Shown here in pieces: positions 18,015 to 25,921 of a DNA stretch of 64,000 nucleotides; position 1 is the first letter of the stretch; every line of letters starts with the position of its first letter. Origin of the DNA: Candidatus Rokuibacteriota bacterium (GTDB lineage Bacteria > Methylomirabilota > Methylomirabilia > Rokubacteriales > CSP1-6); the NCBI GenBank assembly GCA_003220495.1, contig QHSP01000024.1, forward strand, positions 38,314 to 102,313. Reading direction: 5' to 3'. The notes under the pieces are model-generated. The model was given only the letters and a program-made list of their open reading frames with translations. It was not told where the DNA came from and did no database searches. Position numbers and translations under genes: made by a program.

Positions 18015-19250
18015 GTGGCTGACCAGCCCAAGTGCCTGTGCATCGTCTCTCGCGATCGGCTCCGCGGTGGCGACTTCATCGCGGCCCTCGGGGCCTCGCT
18101 CCGCCCGGACGACCAGCTCGAGATCATCGTGGATCGCCGAAGCGGCGAGGCCTCGGACAAATGGGATTGGCCCGAGGATCGGCGCCAGAGGCCTCAGGTC
18201 GATCAAGCGTTGAAGGTAAACGGCTTCGCCGTCGTGCCAGCGCCGAGCCCGAAAGGGGAGGGGATGATGCCGAGCCCGAGAGGCGAGCGGATCATGAGGG
18301 GAGAGCGGACGCCGCTTTCGCTGCTGCTTCCCTCGGCGCCGAGCTCGCGCCTTGAGCCCGAATACGACGAAAACGTCGAAGCCGTCGATGACGACGACCA
18401 GGAGCGGCTCGAGGCGATCCGAAGCTTCAAGCGCGAGCGCGCACGCGGGCTCGCCCCCTGGCTCGTCGCCGCGCTGGCGGTCGTCGCCGTGGCCGCGTTC
18501 GTCCTGTCGCCGGCGGGTCAGGCGTTCAAGCAGGGTCCCGTGTATCGAGCTTCGCCGGGGGTGCCCGGCCCGGCGAGCCAGCCGCCGGCACAGCCCCCCG
18601 AGACTTCGCCCGCGCCGCGGGTCCCGGCCGTCGCCCAAGCGCCGCCGCGCGCGCCAGCGAGCGAGGCTCCTCCGGTCGAGCGATCGACGCGCGAGCCGAA
18701 TTCGTCTGCCGCGATCGAGCCGTCGCCTCCACCCTCGCGTGACACCGCGATCCCTTCGCGTGACGCCGCAATGTCCGCGGCGCCACGCGACACGCGCGCA
18801 CTGTCCGTCGAGAATAGCGCTCCATCGCGAGCGGCGACGGGAACGACCGCCAGGGAGCGAGCCAGATCGACTGAAGCTCCGCGGCCGAGCGTGAGCGAGC
18901 CCGCGCCGAGACAGACCGCCGCCGTGCCGGCGCCGGCGGAACCCGTGCCGAGGTTGGTCTCACCGCGGTTCGCAGGTCTGCCTCGTATCGAGCTCAGCCG
19001 CGAGCCGGGCATGCCGAGCGGGACGTACGCCGTGAGAATCGTCGACCCGGCGGGCAAGCCTCTCGGGGACGCCGAAGTCCTGCTCCTCGCCCGTATGCCG
19101 GACGGGACCGTCGAGAACGTTCGGATGGACTTCTTCCCGGATCACGGAACCTACCGGGGCACGTTGCCGCCGACCCGCTCGTCACCCCTCGATCTCCGGG
19201 TCCGCGTGATCACGGGCGACAAACGTGTCGAGATTCCTCTCGGGCCGTAG
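18015..19250 (+). CDS. membrane protein: N-terminal DRR domain, one TM helix, proline-rich region, C-terminal YtkA/Ig-like domain
   Basis: A 411-residue protein from GTG 18015. This start is chosen because the region shared with two other proteins in the window begins there; the ribosome site is weak and an earlier start is possible. Residues 1-76 form a domain I do not recognise: LCIVSRDRL, then DDQLEIIVDRR, DRR-like basic stretch and FAVVP. A basic SFKRERAR motif precedes a single helix (LAPWLVAALAVVAVAAFVL), followed by a long Ala/Pro/Ser/Arg stretch. The last 90 residues look like a beta-sandwich of the FixH/YtkA type (SGTYAVRIVDPAGKPLGDAE). Likely topology: DRR domain inside, sandwich outside. 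The next gene, 4 nt downstream, is a paralogue of the N-terminal half. Confidence 0.75.
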   Translation: MADQPKCLCIVSRDRLRGGDFIAALGASLRPDDQLEIIVDRRSGEASDKWDWPEDRRQRPQVDQALKVNGFAVVPAPSPKGEGMMPSPRGERIMRGERTPLSLLLPSAPSSRLEPEYDENVEAVDDDDQERLEAIRSFKRERARGLAPWLVAALAVVAVAAFVLSPAGQAFKQGPVYRASPGVPGPASQPPAQPPETSPAPRVPAVAQAPPRAPASEAPPVERSTREPNSSAAIEPSPPPSRDTAIPSRDAAMSAAPRDTRALSVENSAPSRAATGTTARERARSTEAPRPSVSEPAPRQTAAVPAPAEPVPRLVSPRFAGLPRIELSREPGMPSGTYAVRIVDPAGKPLGDAEVLLLARMPDGTVENVRMDFFPDHGTYRGTLPPTRSSPLDLRVRVITGDKRVEIPLGP

Positions 19251-19254
19251 CGAC

Positions 19255-20088
19255 ATGAATCCCTCTCGCCGAAGCCTCTGCATCGTGTCGCGCGATCCGT
19301 TGCAGTGCAGCGAGCTCGTGCTGAGCCTGCAGGCATCGCTGGAACCGGACGACGAGGTCGAGATCGTCATGGACCGCCGGCGCGCCCGCGACGTATTCGG
19401 GACCGAACCGCGAGAGCACGAGCGTCTGCCCGTCGATCGCCGGCACAATGTCGATGTCGACCTCGAGGTGAGCACGAAGGGCTTCGCCATCGTGCCGCGC
19501 GCGGCCTCATCGCCGCGCGCTCCCGAGGAGCCCGGCGCCGAGGATCGCGCGCGATTCGAGAACATCCTCAGCTTCAGGCGTCGCCGCGAGCTTCGGCCCG
19601 GGCGAGTGGTCGGCGCCGCTGGCGCGGTGATGGTCGCGCTCATCTTGATGCCGCCCGTGAATATTCTCGCGGATCGTATCCCGGGCGCCGCGCCACCGGC
19701 GGAAGTGACGCGGCCGGAGCCTTCGGATGCGGCGCCGCGGCTCGGTCACGTCGAGCAGCCCGGAGCGGCGCGCGCGCCGGCGGTCGGCGCGCAGACGCAG
19801 AGCGTGGTACCGGGGAGCGCGTCGCGCCGGGCGTCGAATCCCCCCGAGACGCGGGCCACCGGCGCGCGCGCGCGCCGGGCGCCGCGTCCGTCGAGCACGC
19901 ACGGTGCGATCGAGTCGTACGCGGCGCGAGTCGAAGCCGCGACCGGGCGTGTGGTCTCGAAAGCCAAGGGGTTGATCGATCGCGTCAAGAACGAAGTGAT
20001 CGGGAACACGCCGATGAACGCCGGCTCCGAGCCTCCGGGTGACGAGGCTCCGGTCACCGTCACGCGGCGCCCCCCCAATTCTCCCTAG
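19255..20088 (+). CDS. membrane protein with N-terminal DRR domain, paralogue of the preceding gene
   Basis: A 277-residue protein; the ATG lies 4 nt after the preceding stop. The N-terminal domain repeats the pattern of its neighbour: LCIVSRDPL, DDEVEIVMDRR, a later DRR and FAIVP (about residue 75). The juxtamembrane motif ILSFRRRRE and the single helix (GAAGAVMVALILMPPV) are also shared. After the helix comes an Ala/Pro/Arg-rich, probably disordered region, then a short amphipathic segment (AATGRVVSKAKGLIDRVKNE) and a Pro-rich end; the sandwich domain of the neighbour is absent. Probably arose by tandem duplication with divergence of the outer part. No known family recognised. Confidence 0.75.
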   Translation: MNPSRRSLCIVSRDPLQCSELVLSLQASLEPDDEVEIVMDRRRARDVFGTEPREHERLPVDRRHNVDVDLEVSTKGFAIVPRAASSPRAPEEPGAEDRARFENILSFRRRRELRPGRVVGAAGAVMVALILMPPVNILADRIPGAAPPAEVTRPEPSDAAPRLGHVEQPGAARAPAVGAQTQSVVPGSASRRASNPPETRATGARARRAPRPSSTHGAIESYAARVEAATGRVVSKAKGLIDRVKNEVIGNTPMNAGSEPPGDEAPVTVTRRPPNSP

Positions 20089-20233
20089 TCGTCGAGACCC
20101 GCCCGGCCGCGCGACGCGCTCGCCCTCACTTTGAGGTTGCGTTCGCCGCGAAGTGGAGCCAGAGTAGCGACCGCTAGCGACAGGTTCGGGCCGGTGCGAA
20201 CGACCCAGCCGGAACGAGGGCGCGCGCTCTCAT

Positions 20234-21925
20234 ATGCTCGCCGATCGAAAATATCCGCTCAGTCTGGCCGGGCTCTTCGGCCTCTACGTCCTCGCGGGAA
20301 AGCTTGGACTCTCGCTCGCGTTCGTGCACGCGAGCGCTTCGCCGGTCTGGCCACCGACTGGAATCGCCCTCGCCGCATTCCTGACGCTCGGCTACCGGGT
20401 CTGGCCGGCGGTCTTCGCGGGTGCGTTCGTGGTCAATATCGGCACCGCGGGAGCGGTGGCGACGTCGCTGGCCATCGCGCTGGGCAACACGCTCGAGGGA
20501 CTGCTCGGCGCGTATCTCGTGATTCACTACGCCAACGGCGCACGCGCGTTCGACCATGCCCAGGACGTGTTCAAGTTCGCCGCGCTGGCCGGACTCCTGT
20601 CGAGTCTCGTGAGCGCGACGATCGGTGTCGTCAGCCTCTCGCTCGGTGGGTACGCTCGATGGGCCGATTTCGACGGCATCTGGCTCACGTGGTGGCTCGG
20701 CAACGTGACGGGCGCGCTGGTCGTTGCGCCTCTCCTGGTCCTGCTCGTCCGTGACTGGTGGTCGGGCCCGTCGCGTGGGCGTCTGCTCGAGGCCGCCGCC
20801 CTCTGGTTCACCACGACCCTCATCGGGCTGGCCGTGTTCGGCGAGGGGCTCGCGCACCTCGGGTTCATGACGCTTCCGCTCACGTTCCTGTGCACGCCTC
20901 CGCTCGTCTGGGCCGCGGTACGCTTCCGACAGCGCGAGGCCGCGATGCTCGTCGCGGTGCTGTCCGGCATCGCGATCTGGGAGACGCTGCACGGCTTCGG
21001 ACCGCTGGCCAATGTGCCGACGAACGAGTCGCTCCTGTTGCTGCAGGTCTTCATGGGCACCGTGTCGGTGATGGCCATCTCGGCCGGAGCGGTCGTCGAG
21101 GAGCGGCGACGCATCGAGCACGAGCGCGAGTTTCTGCTCGTCAGGGCGCAGGCCGCCCGCGCCGAAGCAGAGGCGGCCAATCGCGCGAAGGACGAATTCC
21201 TGGCGATGCTGGGGCACGAGCTTCGCAATCCGCTGGCGGCGATCATCAGCGCGGTCAGCGTCCTCGATCGGATCGGTAGCCATGACGACGTCGCCGTGCG
21301 TGCGCGCGAGGCGATCCGTCATCAGATCACGCACCTCGGCAGGCTGGTCGACGATCTTCTCGACATCGTCCACGTCACCACCGGCGAGGTCGTCCTGTCG
21401 CGTGAGCCGCTGAATCTCGCGACCAGCGTTCAGCGATCGGTCGGCGACCTGGCGAGCACGGGCCGGCTGGAGCGTCATGTCGTCGACGTCCGGGCCGAGC
21501 CCGTCTGGGCGAACGCGGACTCGACTCGACTCAACCAGATCGTGTCGAATCTCTTGTTGAACGCGATCAAGTACACGTCGCCGGGCGGCACCATCCGGGT
21601 TCGAGTAGTCGGCGAAGAGGGGTTCGCGATCATCGGCGTCGCCGACACCGGCATCGGGATCCCCTCCAAGCTGCTTCCGCACATGTTCGACTTGCCCCCG
21701 CAGGGCGAGCTCCGGCTCCTCCACGCTCAGGGCGGCCTCGGTGTCGGCCTCACGCTGGTGCGCCGGCTCGTGGAGCTGCACGGCGGCCAAGTGGAGGCGT
21801 ACAGCGAGGGTCCGGGGCACGGAAGCGAGTTCGTCGTCAGGCTGCCCCGCATCGCGCCGGTGAAGCAGACCGAGTCGCAGTCGGTTCTTCGAGTGATCGG
21901 GAAGGTCGCCTCGGTCAAACACTGA
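20234..21925 (+). CDS. MASE1-domain sensor histidine kinase
   Basis: A 563-residue membrane kinase. Residues 9-290 are a MASE1 integral-membrane sensor domain with many helices; the PVWPPTGIALAAFL and YRVWPAVFAGAF stretches are typical. A short coiled coil follows, then HisKA with GHELRNPL (phospho-His328) and HATPase_c with NLLLNAIKYT, DTGIGIP and GLGVGLTLV. The protein ends shortly after HATPase, so there is no receiver and no response regulator gene is adjacent; it is an orphan kinase here. The signal sensed by MASE1 is unknown. Start ATG 20234 has only a distant GAGGG site. Confidence 0.94.
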   Translation: MLADRKYPLSLAGLFGLYVLAGKLGLSLAFVHASASPVWPPTGIALAAFLTLGYRVWPAVFAGAFVVNIGTAGAVATSLAIALGNTLEGLLGAYLVIHYANGARAFDHAQDVFKFAALAGLLSSLVSATIGVVSLSLGGYARWADFDGIWLTWWLGNVTGALVVAPLLVLLVRDWWSGPSRGRLLEAAALWFTTTLIGLAVFGEGLAHLGFMTLPLTFLCTPPLVWAAVRFRQREAAMLVAVLSGIAIWETLHGFGPLANVPTNESLLLLQVFMGTVSVMAISAGAVVEERRRIEHEREFLLVRAQAARAEAEAANRAKDEFLAMLGHELRNPLAAIISAVSVLDRIGSHDDVAVRAREAIRHQITHLGRLVDDLLDIVHVTTGEVVLSREPLNLATSVQRSVGDLASTGRLERHVVDVRAEPVWANADSTRLNQIVSNLLLNAIKYTSPGGTIRVRVVGEEGFAIIGVADTGIGIPSKLLPHMFDLPPQGELRLLHAQGGLGVGLTLVRRLVELHGGQVEAYSEGPGHGSEFVVRLPRIAPVKQTESQSVLRVIGKVASVKH

Positions 21926-21970
21926 ACGACCCGGTTGGCGGCGGGGTCACTCATGTAAGTTATGCACTGC

Positions 21971-21979
21971 TGTGGATAA
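21971..21979 (-). promoter_or_regulatory. perfect DnaA-box 9-mer (isolated)
   Basis: TGTGGATAA is the complement of the consensus DnaA box TTATCCACA. It lies in an AT-richer 114-nt gap beside a second, imperfect copy (TTATGCACT, 21959-21967). No dnaA, dnaN or cluster of further boxes is present, so it may be a regulatory or titration site, or chance. Confidence 0.3.
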
Positions 21980-22013
21980 CCCTGTTGGTAAAAGTCGGGG
22001 CGCATCGAACAAC

Positions 22014-22032
22014 ATATCAACAAGATTGATAT
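22014..22032. promoter_or_regulatory. inverted repeat just upstream of the amidohydrolase start
   Basis: ATATCAA-CAAGA-TTGATAT: perfect 7-nt arms around a 5-nt spacer, ending 7 nt before the GTG start. The AT-rich palindrome is conspicuous in GC-rich DNA and sits where a repressor would block transcription or where a hairpin would affect initiation. Confidence 0.4.
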
Positions 22033-22039
22033 TTCGTCC

Positions 22040-23398
22040 GTGAGCGAAATCCACAGACTGGCGGTTGTCGAAGCCAAAGTCATCGACGGGATTGGTCATG
22101 CCCCGCAGGAGGGCGTCACCGTCCTGATCGAAGGGGACCGGGTCGTCGAGATCGGGCCCGCCGGGACGACACGGGCCCCCGTCGGCGCCACACTGATCGA
22201 CGGGCGCGGCAAGTTCCTCATCCCCGGCCTCGTCGACATGCACGTCCACGTCTACACGCCTGAGAAATGGCATCCGGAGTTCTTTCTCGCGGCGGGCGTC
22301 ACCACCGTGCTGGACCTCGGCGGTCAGCTTCACGACCTCACGGCGTATCGCGCCGCGGTTGACTCCGGAGATCGACCCGGTCCCCGAATTCTCTTCACCG
22401 GACCCATGCTGGAGGAAGGCGAAGTGTACGCGGGCTTTGCCGGCTTCTGCCGGCGCTTCGATTCGACGCGCACCGAGGCGGAGGTGGATGCGCTGGCGGA
22501 CGCTGGCGTGGACGGGATCAAACTCTACGTGACAGTGAGACCCGACACGGCGCGCCGAGCCTGCGCGCGCGCCCACGCGCGCGGCTTGCCCGTCTTCATG
22601 CATCAGCACGCGACCTGGGGTGCGGAGGCCGCGCAGGCCGGTGTCGACTCGGTGGAGCACGTCAACGTCTTCGGCCAGCTGGCACCCCAGGGCTTCTGGC
22701 TGGCGGAGCCCGCGAAGCTGAACCCGTTCGAGTACGGCGGCTGGCTCTGGCGGTGGCTCGACGATCTCGATCCGCGCGCCGATGCGGTGCGTCGCCTCTA
22801 CGATCGATTGATTGCCGCCGGTACGGCGCTCGATCCCACCCTGGTGCTCTACGCCGCGCGGCCTGGCGCGCTCGGTGACGATGTCGGCGACACGTCGATG
22901 GACGATCCGGAGCGGACGAAGCTACTCCCGCTCTTGCCTGCGCCGGTCGGCCAAGAGCTCGTCGGCCGATGGGCCGAGCGCCGCGCCGCCGCTCACGGCG
23001 CCTCGGAAGCGGCGAAGCGTCGGATGCGGCGCGCTTGGGACAACATCCTCGCGCTCGTGGGCGGCTTCCATCGCGCCGGTGGGGTGGTGCTGGCCGGAAC
23101 CGATTGTCCGAATGTCGGGATCGTCTCCGGCTTCTCGCTGCATCGAGAGCTCGAGCTCCTGGTGCGCGCCGGGCTGTCGCCGATGGAGGCGATCATGGCG
23201 GCGACGCGGCGACCCGCCGAGCGGCTGGGGCATCGCGACGTCTTCGGGACGATCGCGGCGGGGCGCTCGGCCGATCTCCTTCTGCTCGGCGCCGATCCGC
23301 TCGCCGACATCCGCAACGTCGGACGGATCGAGCGCGTGATCGCCCGTGGCGTGGTCTACGAGCCAGGGCAGCTACTCCGTGGACCGCGCAACGTCTAG
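22040..23398 (+). CDS. amidohydrolase family protein (imidazolonepropionase/prolidase-like)
   Basis: A 452-residue metal-dependent amidohydrolase. The metal-site pattern is complete: His68 and His70 (DMHVHV), Lys161 (GIKLYV, the likely carboxylated lysine), His188/His190 (FMHQH), His207 (VEHVN) and an Asp in AGTDCPN. The N-terminal beta part (GRGKFLIPGLVDMH) and the C-terminal AAGRSADLLLLGADPL belong to the same family. There is no signal peptide. The GTG start lies beside an AT-rich palindrome. Substrate unknown; related enzymes hydrolyse cyclic amides or dipeptides. It is a single plus-strand gene between the MASE1 kinase and the convergent DRR/zinc-ribbon gene. Confidence 0.92.
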   Translation: MSEIHRLAVVEAKVIDGIGHAPQEGVTVLIEGDRVVEIGPAGTTRAPVGATLIDGRGKFLIPGLVDMHVHVYTPEKWHPEFFLAAGVTTVLDLGGQLHDLTAYRAAVDSGDRPGPRILFTGPMLEEGEVYAGFAGFCRRFDSTRTEAEVDALADAGVDGIKLYVTVRPDTARRACARAHARGLPVFMHQHATWGAEAAQAGVDSVEHVNVFGQLAPQGFWLAEPAKLNPFEYGGWLWRWLDDLDPRADAVRRLYDRLIAAGTALDPTLVLYAARPGALGDDVGDTSMDDPERTKLLPLLPAPVGQELVGRWAERRAAAHGASEAAKRRMRRAWDNILALVGGFHRAGGVVLAGTDCPNVGIVSGFSLHRELELLVRAGLSPMEAIMAATRRPAERLGHRDVFGTIAAGRSADLLLLGADPLADIRNVGRIERVIARGVVYEPGQLLRGPRNV

Positions 23399-23431
23399 AG
23401 CGCGCCGGCTCCTGTCGCGGCCGCCTCGCGC

Positions 23432-23959
23432 CTAGCCCCTCGCTGCCTGGGCGGGCGGCTCGCTGGCGCCCACTCGCGACAACGGTTTCTTCATGCTTCC
23501 GCGATTGACCCAGTACGAGCACACCTGGGCGTGGGCCGCGACGACCGGAGTGAGATCGCTCCCGCAGAGCGGGCAGGGAAACACACCGGGCTCCGAGCGC
23601 GAGATCCAACCGAGCCGGTACGTGTTCTGACATCGCTGGCAGGGCACGATGTGCTGGCTGCAGCACAAGAACAGGATGGCCTTTGAATCCGGATCGTCGA
23701 AGTCGATCTTCGCCGTCGCGCGCGGAACCGCGATCCACCGGTCGACCTTCAGCTCGGCGTCACCGTCGAGCCGCAACCGACGGTCGCTGCGGCGTCGCTC
23801 GGGGCGGTAGGCGCCGTCCGCTGCGCGCCGATCCTTGAACCGCCGGTCGACGATCACCTCGACTGCCGAGTCATCCGCGAAAGTGTGGCTCAGCGACCGA
23901 CACGCATCTTGTCCAGTCCTCGGGACCACGATCAGGATCGAGCGCTCACCGTTTTGCAT
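23432..23959 (-). CDS. DRR-domain protein with C-terminal zinc ribbon
   Basis: A 175-residue protein with a good AAGGAGAG ribosome site. The N-terminal 77 residues resemble the domain of the two membrane proteins at 18.0 and 19.3 kb: ILIVVPRTG, SAVEVIVDRR, RRRSDRRLRL and WIAVP. There is no membrane helix. The C-terminal half carries CxxC pairs CQRC and CPLC plus further cysteines (FLCCSQH; VCSYW), consistent with a zinc ribbon. The protein is probably cytoplasmic and might read out or bind what the membrane paralogues sense; that is speculation. It lies downstream of the roadblock genes on the same strand, 137 nt away, with room for its own promoter. Confidence 0.75.
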   Translation of the reverse strand: MQNGERSILIVVPRTGQDACRSLSHTFADDSAVEVIVDRRFKDRRAADGAYRPERRRSDRRLRLDGDAELKVDRWIAVPRATAKIDFDDPDSKAILFLCCSQHIVPCQRCQNTYRLGWISRSEPGVFPCPLCGSDLTPVVAAHAQVCSYWVNRGSMKKPLSRVGASEPPAQAARG

Positions 23960-24096
23960 GGCCTGCTCTCCTTAGGTGAGCACAAAGCTTACTCCGAAGG
24001 GGCTCGGAAACCATCAAGAACTAGTAGGAATTTTTTGAAGTAAATCCGCAGACTTGGCAAGTTCGCCGGCGCGGAGCCGGGGGGGCGTGTCGGGGA

Positions 24097-24486
24097 CTAC
24101 CGCGCCCAGGCTCGATAGACGGCACCGACCGCCGAACGGAGCGCGGCGCGAATCGTGTCCCAGTCCGCTCGCGGTTCGCCGAGGAGCACGATGAAGCCCA
24201 CCGGTGTGCTCCCGAGGAATGCGGTGCCGCTCACGCTGGCGAACTGCGCCATCGGAAAAGTTCCGCGCCGGAGCTGTGGGCCGCGCAGCTCGAGCTCGCG
24301 CCCGAGCGTCGCCGCCAGCGCGGACAGCGGCTCGGCCTCGATCTCGCGCGGGAGATCGGCCGCGATCGTGAGGCCGTCCGGCGCCACGACGAGGCCGCCC
24401 GTGACGTGCTCGAGCTTGAGAAGCTCTGCGAGCAAGCCCCGGAGGTCTCGTCCGAGCGCGGGGCGCTCGACGACGGCGGCGCTCAT
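24097..24486 (-). CDS. roadblock/LC7 domain protein
   Basis: A 129-residue single-domain roadblock/LC7 protein. The pattern is a first helix (LRGLLAELLKLEHVTGGLVVAPDG), a strand-turn LTIAADLP, a second long helix (LSALAATLGRELEL), strands with FPMAQFASVSGTAFLG and FIVLLGE, and a last helix. Such proteins bind Ras-like GTPases; MglB is the known regulator of MglA. Its ATG overlaps the stop of the TPR protein by 4 nt (ATGA), so the two are cotranslated. The group diverges from the chemosensory operon that ends in an MglA-like GTPase, so this is a candidate partner. Confidence 0.82.
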   Translation of the reverse strand: MSAAVVERPALGRDLRGLLAELLKLEHVTGGLVVAPDGLTIAADLPREIEAEPLSALAATLGRELELRGPQLRRGTFPMAQFASVSGTAFLGSTPVGFIVLLGEPRADWDTIRAALRSAVGAVYRAWAR

Positions 24487-25262
24487 GCGAGCTCAGAGCG
24501 GCAGCTGCCCCACACCCGCTCCAGGTGGGTCACAGCGGTCGCGGCTTTGACGTCGCTGTCGAACGCCAGCGTGAGAAGCGCGGCGTCGTCGGTGCGCAGG
24601 TACGTCGTCTGGGCGGCTCCCTCGATGACGGCGTGGCGTAACGGACCGAGTCCCGCTCGCGCGAGCATCGCGGTCGCGATCCGCGCGAGCTTCACCGCGC
24701 TGGCGGCGACCGCCTCGGTCCGTGGTCCACGGGGGGTCGCGAAGACCAGGGTGGCGTCACGCCGCACGAACAACGCTTCGCGGCTCTCGGCCGGCAGACC
24801 CACACGATCGGCGCGGATCGCGTCGCTCGGCGTCGGCGCGCGCTCCGCGTCGGCGCTCGCCGCGAGACCCCGGGCAACCTCGAGCAGCGCGCGCGCTTCG
24901 GGAAAGTCTGGATAGCGCGCCAGCGCTCGCGAGAGCAGCTCGCGGCAGGGCCCCGGCTGGCCCTCCTCGATCGCGATGCGGGCGAGGCCCAACAACGCGC
25001 GAGGCTGCGTCGGCTCGAGCGCCAGGACGCGCTCGTACGACGTTCGCGCCTGACCTGTCTTGCGGCGCGTCATGTGGAGCGAGCCGGCGAGCAGATGTCC
25101 CACGACGCTTCCGGGCTCGTGGAGGAGCACGCTCTCGATCAGCCCGGCCGCGTCCTCGAACCGCCCCTCGTCCCGGAGACGTTGCGCCTGCCGGAACATC
25201 TGGGCGCTCGTCGGCCGCCGCCGCCTGCCCCTGAGCATGTGCCAGATGCGTCTGAACGCCAT
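24483..25262 (-). CDS. TPR protein with C-terminal roadblock-like domain
   Basis: A 259-residue protein from ATG 25262 (GTG 25295 would add 11 residues; neither has a strong ribosome site). After a very basic start (FRRIWHMLRGRRRR) come three to four tetratricopeptide-like helical pairs (about 20-145), with SAQMFRQAQRLRDEGRFEDA and the typical VLALEPTQPRALLGLARI. Residues about 165-255 look like a degenerate roadblock/LC7 domain: a strand pair FVRRDATLVFATP, a helix of Ala-rich residues, AVIEGAAQTTYLRTDDAALL and a final helix. TPR plus roadblock would make an adaptor between a multiprotein complex and a GTPase. The TPR part is fairly clear; the roadblock part is by eye only. Confidence 0.72.
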   Translation of the reverse strand: MAFRRIWHMLRGRRRRPTSAQMFRQAQRLRDEGRFEDAAGLIESVLLHEPGSVVGHLLAGSLHMTRRKTGQARTSYERVLALEPTQPRALLGLARIAIEEGQPGPCRELLSRALARYPDFPEARALLEVARGLAASADAERAPTPSDAIRADRVGLPAESREALFVRRDATLVFATPRGPRTEAVAASAVKLARIATAMLARAGLGPLRHAVIEGAAQTTYLRTDDAALLTLAFDSDVKAATAVTHLERVWGSCRSELA

Positions 25263-25369
25263 GACGGCTTCAGAGACTTTCAAAATCTTCGCCACGTTGC
25301 GCCGGGGCCCGTCGGCGCCTGACCTGTCGCACGGTTGACTCTACGGGGTCACGCTGGCACGGCACGGTT

Positions 25370-25405
25370 ATGACAGAACTTGTCATCGGAACGGACCAGT
25401 TGTCA
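25370..25405. promoter_or_regulatory. operator-like repeats in the divergent control region of the chemosensory operon
   Basis: ATGACA-GAACT-TGTCAT is a perfect 6+5+6 inverted repeat (25370-25386). A further TTGTCA starts at 25400, exactly 20 nt after the TTGTCA of the palindrome (25380), on the same helix face. The element sits in the roughly 296-nt gap between the divergent TPR/roadblock genes and the receiver gene; the rest of that gap shows no gene or clear promoter to me. Confidence 0.45.
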
Positions 25406-25558
25406 CGAAGGCGCGCCCCTGAGCGACCTGAGTCGCCTTACTGCCGCGTTTGTTCGAGCGTAAAGCCGCGCCCTACCGACGCTCGTGCTGGCAGATGGGT
25501 TGCACCGAGGCACATATGGCGGACACGACGGCAGAACGCCACGGGAGGCCTGCGCTCG

Positions 25559-25921
25559 ATGCCCAAGGTCATGGTGGTCGACGACGCCTACTCCGAGCTC
25601 CAGGTGATGGAAACCATCCTCCGGTCGGCTGGATACGACGTAGTGACGTACCTGGACGGGGACCAGCTGGAAGAGAAGATCGTCAAGGAACGGCCGGACG
25701 TCGTGCTGCTCGACATCGTGATGCCGAAGCGCAACGGCTTCGAGGCGCTTCGCGGCGTGCGCCGCGACGCGCGCATCAAGCAGGCGCGCATCATCGTGGT
25801 GAGCTCGAAGAATCAGGAGAGCGACCGCATCTGGGGCATGCGGCAAGGCGCGGACGAGTACCTGGCGAAGCCCTTCACGGCCGATCAGCTCCTGGCGATC
25901 GTCCGGCGGTTCCTCCGGTGA
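25559..25921 (+). CDS. single-domain response regulator (CheY-like)
   Basis: A 120-residue receiver with nothing attached. Acidic pair in MVVDDAYS, phospho-acceptor Asp52 in LLDIVMPKRNG, switch Ser in VVSSKN and Lys in LAKPFTA are all in place, so it should accept phosphate, most simply from the CheA encoded downstream. ATG 25559 is chosen because the receiver fold begins at once and a GGGAGG lies upstream. The stop overlaps the CheW start (GTGA). It is the first gene of the chemosensory operon, as expected for the diffusible output regulator. Confidence 0.93.
   Translation: MPKVMVVDDAYSELQVMETILRSAGYDVVTYLDGDQLEEKIVKERPDVVLLDIVMPKRNGFEALRGVRRDARIKQARIIVVSSKNQESDRIWGMRQGADEYLAKPFTADQLLAIVRRFLR

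Noticed and set aside
21971..21979. Replication origin
   Set aside because: One perfect and one imperfect DnaA box only, and no dnaA, dnaN, gidA or repeated AT-rich 13-mers.
25349..25366. Possible sigma54 promoter TGGCACGGCACGGTTA upstream of the chemosensory operon
   Set aside because: The -24 half matches but no TTGC at the required -12 spacing.
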